Assembly (NCBI GenBank): GCA_023807065.1
Contig: JAJJLU010004255.1
Location: forward strand, 1-15,928
Source: Isotricha intestinalis
Taxonomy: Eukaryota; Ciliophora; Litostomatea; Vestibuliferida; Isotrichidae
Direction: 5' to 3'
Length of the DNA stretch: 15,928 nt
Positions 10,001 to 15,928 of this stretch are shown in pieces. Every line of letters starts with the position of its first letter. The first letter of the stretch is position 1. The position numbers were made by a program, and so were the translations under genes. A model generated the notes under the pieces. The model was not told the origin of the DNA and searched no databases. It saw nothing but the letters and a program-made list of their open reading frames with translations.

Positions 10001-12302
10001 TGAAAAAAATAAAGATATTAATAAAGAAGAAGAAAATGATATTAAAAATACTTTATCTTTTAGAAATATTAAAATTAATGATAATATTTATAAAGTTAAT
10101 TTAAAAAATATGAATTTTATGTTTTATGATTTTCGTTTAAATATGATTTTACCTTATAATTATAAATTAAAAGGTAAAGTAGAAGAAATTTTAGAAACGG
10201 AAAAAAAAAAAACTTTTAATATTATTAATAAAATTAATACTAAAAAAGAAAATGAAAAAAAAACAAAAAAATTTAAAAAAAAAAATTCATTACTATTAGA
10301 AAAAAAGAAAGAAAAAGAAATAAATAATATATCAAAAGAATTCAAAATATATATGAATAATTCAAAGAATATGAAAATTTTTTATTTAAAAATTTTAATG
10401 ACTTTATTTACTTTAATTTCAATAATTTATATAATATTTTTTTTCATAAGAAGTTTAATATCAAGAAAACGTTTAAATCAAATAACAATAATTTTTAGAA
10501 TAATATTTTCAATAATTCAAGATTCATATCTTTCAGTTTATTTTGCTTTTGAACTTTTATCATTAAATAATGAAAAATATCTTTATTTCATTGAAGATAA
10601 AGAGAAAAAAAAAAATCTAGCAAAAAATGAATTATTAATTATATTTGATAACTTAAAAAATTTTTCAGAAGCTTTAATATCAACAGATTTAAATTTAAAT
10701 AAAAAAAATAATGAAAAATTAAATAATTTAGTATTATATTATTATAGATTTGATTCAAATGGAAATAGTTATATTAATTATTCTCCTTTAATAAATATAT
10801 TATTAGAATATTCATATTCAATATTTAATTTTGCGAATCAAAATGAAAGTGAAATTAAAGAAATTAATATTGATTATAGATTTATTATATATAATTCAAA
10901 TTTATTTTCTTTTGAAAAAATGAAAGATTTAATTGATGTTTTTATTGATCAATATTCTTATGAAAGGAAAATTGCAAGATTATTTTTAATTTTTATTATT
11001 TGTTTATTTGGTTTTAATTGTATTTTTTCTTTTATACTTTCAAATATTTTAATAAGAAAAATTCATAATGAAAAAGAAGAATTTTTAAAATATTTTTTTA
11101 AAATTGATAATGATTATATAAGAAATTCAATATATAAATGTAAAAAATATTCAATGTTAAATTATGAACATAAAAATAATATTAAATTTCTAATTTCTAC
11201 TCCTTTGATTAATTTTTCTAATGAAGAAGATAGTGAAGATGAAAATGAATCTTTTATTCAAAATCCAATTATAGAAATTAAAGAAAAAGAAAATTTAAAT
11301 AAAAAACAAACTAATAAAATGCGTAAAAAAATGATAGCTTATGATCAAAAGAAATTAAGAAATTTTATGATAATCTTAATATCAATATATTTATTAATTA
11401 TTATTTTATTATTATCACAATTATTAATTCTTAGAAATAGAAATTTTAAAAATTATATTTATGCATTAATAAATTCATATTTATTAAGAAAAAAATGTAA
11501 TATAATTGAATTATTTAATTCCTTAAGATTATATATTGGTTATTCATCAGGAAATTCAAATTTTTTTTATTTAAATGAAATTGATGAAAATATTCATTCT
11601 TCATTAAATTTATTTTTTCAATTAAATCAAATATATTCTTCTCAAATGTATGATTTAATAGTAAAATATAAATTAAATAAAAACACAAATAAAATTTTTA
11701 AAGAAATTTATAAAGAAAGTATATGTTATTTATTATCTAATAATAATATTAATTATCCTTGTGAAGAATTAAGTAATAATATTTCTAATTATGGATTAGA
11801 TTCAATTTCTACTTATTTTGCTCATTCAATAAATGATTTAAAGATTACTTATGATGAATTAAAAAATAAAGCTGATAAATTAAATTTTACTTATAATGAA
11901 ATGCTTTTTGGAAGTGAACAATATATAAGTTTATTACCTACTGATAAAAATGAATTAGAAAAATATATAGAAAATAATCCTTATAAAATTTTTAATAATG
12001 AAAAAATGAAACATTTAAGTATTTTATTTGAAACAATTATGATTCCAGCTTATAATGTATTAGCTCATGTTATATATAATGATATTAAAGATATAATAAA
12101 AAACAATAAATCATGGATTATTTATATTTGTTCAATTATTATTCTATTAATTTTTTTTACCTATTTGTTTTATATTTATCCTGTAATTCATTTTTTAGAA
12201 AAAAATATTAGTAAAATCAGAAAAATGATAATGATAATTCCAAGAGAAATTTTATGTGAATTACTAAGAAAAGAACAAGAAAAAGAAGAATATAATGATT
12301 AA
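7028..12302 (+). CDS. PAS-domain multi-span membrane protein, TmcB/TmcC-like (three exons, 1738 aa)
   Basis: Exons 7028-7186, 7212-7485 and 7519-12302 give one frame of 1738 residues ending in TAA. The N-terminal membrane block (about residues 30-320) has some six or seven hydrophobic segments, for example 86-112, 171-197, 217-256, 275-294 and 299-317. Next is a helical, TPR-like cytosolic region (about 340-570; RCLTHAVEKK to YGLYLKDIIND) typical of ciliate Tmc-like proteins. A PAS domain follows (about 610-725), with the signature CKILGYSSRELIGQNLNILI, then a family segment YILTNANYIIQSW near 737. A long Glu/Ser/Lys-rich linker leads to four C-terminal membrane segments (near 1096, 1295, 1425, 1676) around two large non-membrane loops. 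No kinase, cyclase or other output domain is present. PAS domains sense ligands, redox state or light, or mediate dimerisation; the actual signal here is unknown. Family recognition is from sequence pattern only. Exon 1 is required: it supplies the conserved start and joins exon 2 without a shift. Confidence 0.85.
7187..7211 (+). other. 25-nt spliceosomal intron (phase 0) in the PAS gene
   Basis: Begins GTAATTTA and ends ATTTAG, entirely A/T apart from the splice-site G residues, and contains an in-frame stop if retained. Removing it joins GLY-MET-ARG to PHE-GLN-GLU-ALA-TRP in one frame, linking two parts that both fit the protein family. Its length is in the range of ciliate mini-introns. 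Confidence 0.85.
7486..7518 (+). other. 33-nt spliceosomal intron (phase 1) in the PAS gene
   Basis: Begins GTAAGAAA and ends AAATTAG. Retention gives a TAA two codons into the intron. Removal joins TYR-PRO-ILE-SER to GLU-LEU-ASN-MET (G from exon 2 plus AA from exon 3) and opens the 1594-residue third exon. The 5' site GTAAG matches the eukaryotic consensus. Confidence 0.85.
10201..10212 (+). repeat. 12-nt poly(A) run inside coding sequence, first of a cluster
   Basis: A run of twelve A residues lies in the Lys-rich linker of the PAS protein, followed within 90 nt by runs of nine, seven and eleven A. All are read as Lys codons in an open frame. Such runs are prone to polymerase or ribosome slippage and to sequencing indels. 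Confidence 0.9.
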
Positions 12303-12442
12303 TTAATATATTATTTTAAAAATTATTTATTATAAATTATTTTTTCATGAATGTAATAAAATAATTCTTCAATCTTATTTTATATGAAGAAAATATGAAA
12401 TATTAAATTATTTTAATTATTAATTAAAATTTAATTAATAAT
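12303..12442. other. Short spacer between two same-strand genes
   Basis: 140 bp, nearly all A/T, holding the 3' end of the PAS gene and the promoter region of the RING gene. No motif identified; the separation is too short to hold another gene. Confidence 0.4.
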
Positions 12443-13459
12443 ATGAAAATACATTTTATTCTTATTTTTCATTTATTCAATTTTTCATATGAAATAGAAT
12501 TAAAACTTAGATATTTAAAAAAAAAAAAAGAAAACTCATTAGGAATAAAAGAGAAAATAGCAATTTTAATAATAATAATAATAATTTTATTTCTTGTGAT
12601 AATTTATTTAATTGTGAAAAAAAATAGAATAAAAAAAAAGAAAGATAATGAAATAAATAGAGTAAAAATAGAATATTTATTTAAAAATAATTTAAAGCAA
12701 AAAATAATAAAATTAAAATTTCCTAATCTATTATATAATGAATGCCCAATTTGTTTAGAAAATATAAAAGAAAATGATAAAGTAAGTTATACACCTTGTA
12801 AACATATTTTTCATTTTGATTGTTTAAAAAATTATATTAAATCAACTTTAAAAACAAATTGTCCTCTTTGTAAATTTGATTTTTTTTCTCTTTTAACAAA
12901 TGAAAATATTAATTTTTCTTTAATTACTTTTCAAGAAAATTCAAATAATAAATTGGAAGAAATTTACATTGATAATGTTCCTTCTTATAATAATAGTCAA
13001 GATAATAAAATAAAAGAAAATAAATTTGAAAATAATTTAGATAATAATGTTATTAATTTTATGACTATAAATGATGAAAATACAAATATGAATAAATCAA
13101 GTGATTTGAATAAAGAAATTTTTTTTCCTATGATTATTAAAAATAATAAGAAAGAAAATAATAATAATTTTCCTTATGAAAATGAAGATATAATTTCAAA
13201 TTCTATATTTATTAAAAAAAAAGAAAATAATGATGATGAAAATAATATTACTAAATTAAAAATTATTTATAATGGAAATTTAAGTAATTCAAACAGTAAA
13301 AAACATATTTTTATTACAAAAAAAAATAATTCTATTAAAGAAGAAAATGATAATAATAATGTAGATGAAAAAGATAAAAGTAAGAAAAGTGATGATAGTT
13401 TCGAAAGTGTAAAATATAAAACAATCAATTTAAAAACTTTTAATAATGGGAAAATATAA
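12443..13459 (+). CDS. Membrane-anchored RING-H2 finger protein, probable E3 ubiquitin ligase
   Basis: 338 residues. The hydrophobic N-terminus (MKIHFILIFHLFNFSYE) looks like a signal peptide, and a strong membrane segment covers about 39-58 (ILIIIIIILFLVIIYLIV) with a Lys-rich stop-transfer stretch after it. The predicted topology is a short lumenal N-terminus and a cytosolic RING. The RING-H2 zinc ligands are complete: Cys101, Cys104, Cys119, His121, His124, Cys127, Cys140, Cys143, with CPIC at the start and CPLC at the end. RING-H2 domains recruit ubiquitin-conjugating enzymes. The Trp usually seen after the sixth ligand is Tyr131 here, which might weaken or change the E2 preference. From about residue 155 to the end the protein is Asn/Lys/Glu-rich and probably disordered. 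The arrangement resembles ATL or PA-TM-RING ligases without a protease-associated domain. Substrates are unknown. Starts 140 bp behind the PAS gene and converges on the cyclin gene. Confidence 0.85.
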   Translation: MKIHFILIFHLFNFSYEIELKLRYLKKKKENSLGIKEKIAILIIIIIILFLVIIYLIVKKNRIKKKKDNEINRVKIEYLFKNNLKQKIIKLKFPNLLYNECPICLENIKENDKVSYTPCKHIFHFDCLKNYIKSTLKTNCPLCKFDFFSLLTNENINFSLITFQENSNNKLEEIYIDNVPSYNNSQDNKIKENKFENNLDNNVINFMTINDENTNMNKSSDLNKEIFFPMIIKNNKKENNNNFPYENEDIISNSIFIKKKENNDDENNITKLKIIYNGNLSNSNSKKHIFITKKNNSIKEENDNNNVDEKDKSKKSDDSFESVKYKTINLKTFNNGKI

Positions 13460-13927
13460 TATTAATAAGATTGTAATAATAATATTAAATAAGAGTTTTA
13501 AAATATTTATTTATATACAATTTGCATAATTTGTGTAAATATATTTATTTGTTATGTATATTATTTCTTTTTAATATTTAAATAATTTAGTGTCATTTCC
13601 AAACTATTAGCTAATTTCCAAAAATAATTTGATAAATATAAAAAATATTTAAATATAATTTAAGTTTTTTATGTTTTTTAAAATAATTTTAAAATTTAAA
13701 TTAATTGATTGTAAAAATATTAATCGAAAATTAATCCTAAATAAAATAAATATATTAAAATATCATTTTTTTTTGGTTTTTTAAATTATTTTTTATTATT
13801 ATTTAGTTTTTTTTTTCATATACATTGTAAGTTTAAAAAAAAGTTTAATAACAAATTTCAATAAATTTTTTATATATTAATTTATAATAAATAACAAAAT
13901 AAATAAAAAACTACTTTGTTAAACAAT
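13460..13927. other. Convergent 3' spacer between RING and cyclin genes
   Basis: 468 bp lying behind the stops of both neighbours, so it holds two 3' ends and no promoter is expected. Almost entirely A/T with T and A runs up to about ten. No coding potential, RNA gene or inverted repeat that I could support. Confidence 0.5.
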
Positions 13928-15592
13928 TTATTTTTCTTCAATATAAATAGGAGTTTTATAACCTTTATTAAGACTATTATTTGCATTATTTTTATGATTT
14001 AAATTAAAAGAACTTTTAACTTTATGAAATTTACTTTTATTATCAGAATCTATATTTTCATCAGCAAAAATATTTTTACTTTTTTTTTCCCAAGATTTAA
14101 ATAATTTATCTTTAATTTCAATATCCTGATAATTTCTTTTATAATCAGGAGAAACAAAAGAAAATTTTTTAACTCTTTTAATAGAAAAAGGAAAATTAAT
14201 TTTATCTTTATTAACAGGTTTAATTTTTCTAGATTTATCTTTTTCTTTATTAATAATTTGATAAGATAATTTAATTGAAGTTGGTGAATTTTCTTTAAAA
14301 AAATATTCATTGAAATTTTCATTTATTCTAACACTTGATTTTTTCTTTTTGTTTCTTTCTAATAATTCTCTCTTATTTACTTCTTCAGTTTTAACTTCAT
14401 ATTGATTTTCTTCATTACTTGAAATATCTAATGAAGAATTTAATGAATCTTTTTTTCCTTTTGTTTTACTTCTTTTATTATCTATAATTTTTTCTTCTTT
14501 AAAATTGTCCTCTATTATTGTTTTTGACTTTTTTAAACCTATTTCTCTTGTATTTTTCTTTGGATTTTCTTCTGTTTTTTTTAAAGAAGAATTACTTAAT
14601 TTTGTTGTTTTTGAAGATATATTTCTTCTTACAAAAGATTCTATTTTTTCATTATCTTTATTATTATCATTATTATTCATATTATTATCTTTATTATTAA
14701 TATTATCATTATTATGTTTATTTTTTTCTTTATGATGATGATGTTGTTTTTCTCCATTAATTAAATTACTATTACTTTCTTTTTTATGATGATGCTTTTT
14801 CATTCCTAAACCGACAACTTTAATATCATCATAGCAATTTTTTAATAAATTTTTATCATAATTGAAAAAATATCTTTTTAAAAGTTTTTTCATAGAACTT
14901 CTATCCAAGTCATATTTTTTTCTAATAGCTTTAATAATACCCATTGCTAAAACTTCATTAGGATAATTTAAAGAAATTTCACTCCAAATAACTTTCTTAG
15001 TAATATCTTGAATATCATTAGAAACTTTTTTAACATTTTTAATTTCACCTTGATAAAAAACTCCAATAATATTTAAATATTGTATAAATTCATAAACTGA
15101 AGGAATAGATAAATTATAATTTAATTGTTGAACAACATAAATTTCATTTTTATATATTTCATCAACTGAATAATACATATTTTTATTTATTAAATTTATT
15201 TCATTTAAATCTATATCAAAAGCATCATTTTCAACAAATTTAGATGCCATTAAACAACATGCAATTGTTATTAAATTTATATTTTTTTCATTCATTTCTT
15301 TTTCTCTTGTTAATATTTTATCTGTAAAATTAATTGCTGAATATAAAGTATGATTTGTAAATTCATATATTTTACCAAATGTTACTATTAAATCTAAAAC
15401 TTTCTTCCTATTTTTTATATACCATTTTGGAATTTCTTTTATTTTTTTCTCAGATTTATCTATTTTTTGCAATTTTTTATATATTAATATTTCCTCCATT
15501 TCTGAATTTTTTTTTTTCATGTTGTTTTCACTTATATTTTGATTAAATGATGATTTTATTTGGGATAAATCTGAAGATATTGATTTATTCAT
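13928..15592 (-). CDS. Cyclin with long Asn/Lys/His-rich C-terminal tail (554 aa)
   Basis: Regulatory subunit of a cyclin-dependent kinase. The first cyclin box covers about residues 60-165 and the second about 166-258. Compared with cyclin A, NRKKVLDLI keeps Arg62 and Asp67, AINFTDKIL keeps Asp91 (Arg-Asp structural pair), CLMASKFVE keeps Lys118, and NEIYVVQQLNYNL keeps Glu150; the Lys and Glu are the pair that contacts the kinase PSTAIRE helix. The hydrophobic substrate-docking patch (MRAIL...W in cyclin A) is not kept: Lys64 and Leu68 replace its Ile and Trp. The second box shows SLNYPNEVLAMGIIKAI. The box pattern is closest to mitotic-type cyclins, but the subtype is uncertain. From about 265 onward the tail is low-complexity, with HHH and HHHH runs, an Asn/Asp run (about 295-312), and Ser/Lys/Glu stretches. 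No destruction box of the RxxLxxxxN type was found near the N-terminus. The start at 15592 is the first Met; the stop is TAA. Confidence 0.85.
   Translation of the reverse strand: MNKSISSDLSQIKSSFNQNISENNMKKKNSEMEEILIYKKLQKIDKSEKKIKEIPKWYIKNRKKVLDLIVTFGKIYEFTNHTLYSAINFTDKILTREKEMNEKNINLITIACCLMASKFVENDAFDIDLNEINLINKNMYYSVDEIYKNEIYVVQQLNYNLSIPSVYEFIQYLNIIGVFYQGEIKNVKKVSNDIQDITKKVIWSEISLNYPNEVLAMGIIKAIRKKYDLDRSSMKKLLKRYFFNYDKNLLKNCYDDIKVVGLGMKKHHHKKESNSNLINGEKQHHHHKEKNKHNNDNINNKDNNMNNNDNNKDNEKIESFVRRNISSKTTKLSNSSLKKTEENPKKNTREIGLKKSKTIIEDNFKEEKIIDNKRSKTKGKKDSLNSSLDISSNEENQYEVKTEEVNKRELLERNKKKKSSVRINENFNEYFFKENSPTSIKLSYQIINKEKDKSRKIKPVNKDKINFPFSIKRVKKFSFVSPDYKRNYQDIEIKDKLFKSWEKKSKNIFADENIDSDNKSKFHKVKSSFNLNHKNNANNSLNKGYKTPIYIEEK
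14651..14716. repeat. Degenerate ATT/TTA triplet tract coding for Asn/Asp in the cyclin tail
   Basis: On the plus strand the stretch is built of TTA/ATT-type triplets with occasional ATC or TTC; on the coding (minus) strand these read as AAT and GAT codons, giving a run of Asn and Asp. Two pure CAT-codon (His) runs lie just to the right, at 14732-14743 and 14786-14794. Such triplet tracts can expand or contract by slippage. Confidence 0.75.
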
Positions 15593-15897
15593 TTTTTTTT
15601 AATTTTTTTTATTTATTTTATTTTATTTATTGATTCTATTTTATATTTTATTGAATATTTTTGAATCGTTTCATCATCAATTTTTAAAAATATTTTATTA
15701 AAAATATAAATTTTAATTCTATTTACAATATTGAATTTATAGATATGAAGAAAAAAAGAAATACCTTTAATAAATAATTTAGAAAATTAATATAAATATT
15801 TTTACCATAATCTCTTTAAATAAAAAAAAATTAAAAAGATATAAAAAATAAATAAATAACCAAAATATAAAAAGTAAAAAATTAAATATTAAAAAAA
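15593..15897. other. Divergent AT-rich spacer between the cyclin gene and the right-edge frame
   Basis: 305 bp, almost all A/T. It holds the cyclin promoter (reading left) and, if the edge frame is real, a second promoter reading right. The strand bias changes from T-rich near the cyclin start to A-rich near 15890, consistent with A-rich leaders in front of both ATGs. No defined motif seen. Confidence 0.4.
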
Positions 15898-15928
15898 ATG
15901 TCAAGTCAAAAATATAATCATTTATTTA
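15898..15928 (+). CDS. Possible start of a further gene, cut by the window edge
   Basis: An ATG preceded by eight A residues opens a frame reading Met-Ser-Ser-Gln-Lys-Tyr-Asn-His-Leu-Phe up to the edge. The A-rich leader and the local rise in G/C around TCAAGTC resemble the starts of the other genes here. Ten codons are too few to identify a product or prove coding. Confidence 0.3.
   Translation, partial: MSSQKYNHLF

Noticed and set aside
13460..13927. Spacer searched for tRNA or other structured RNA
   Set aside because: No GC-containing stem set or cloverleaf-like boxes; the region is almost purely A and T.
14050..14735. Frames inside the cyclin gene (minus 14050-14322, plus 14505-14735 and 14518-14700)
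   Set aside because: They are alternative-frame readings of the Lys/Asn-rich tail, giving Leu/Ile/Phe-only strings with no domain.

Overview
The window looks like nuclear DNA of a ciliated protist with a very AT-rich genome. The evidence is: a 1738-residue multi-span membrane protein with one PAS domain and a TmcB/TmcC-like helical region, a family greatly expanded in ciliates; two tiny GT-AG introns of 25 and 33 nt in that gene; Asn/Lys-rich low-complexity protein tails; and long AT-only spacers. All five full-length supported genes end in TAA, use CAA/CAG for Gln, and have no in-frame TAA, TAG or TGA. The standard code therefore fits, unlike Tetrahymena or Paramecium. A standard-code ciliate group such as the litostomes (which include rumen ciliates) is a reasonable guess, but it is inference.

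Left third (1-6586): an Hsp70 neighbourhood with three family members in different states. At 935-2497 (-) is an open 520-codon Hsp70 with an intact-looking ATPase domain and beta substrate-binding domain but no alpha-helical lid or EEVD-type tail. Only 73 bp behind its stop starts a second copy (861 down to the left edge, -), which has lost about 141 codons of its nucleotide-binding domain and is frameshifted at the junction. At 4829-6586 (+) is a third, formerly full-length copy with many stops and frameshifts; part of it is much richer in G+C than anything nearby. Between them lie an AT-rich 1.2-kb spacer and a gene for a small secreted, Cys-containing, possibly GPI-anchored protein (3699-4544, -).

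Middle (7028-12302, +): the three-exon PAS/Tmc-like membrane protein.

Right third: a RING-H2 membrane-anchored E3 ubiquitin ligase candidate (12443-13459, +) converges on a cyclin with an Asn/Lys/His-rich tail (13928-15592, -). At the right edge a short reading frame (from 15898, +) may be the start of another gene, divergent from the cyclin.

The genes do not form an obvious pathway; this reads as a stretch of independent eukaryotic genes. I saw no tRNA, rRNA, CRISPR array, transposase or telomere repeat. I did not find a convincing new multi-gene system. The most unusual items are the Hsp70 cluster (lidless gene plus two different kinds of broken copy) and the PAS/Tmc-like protein.
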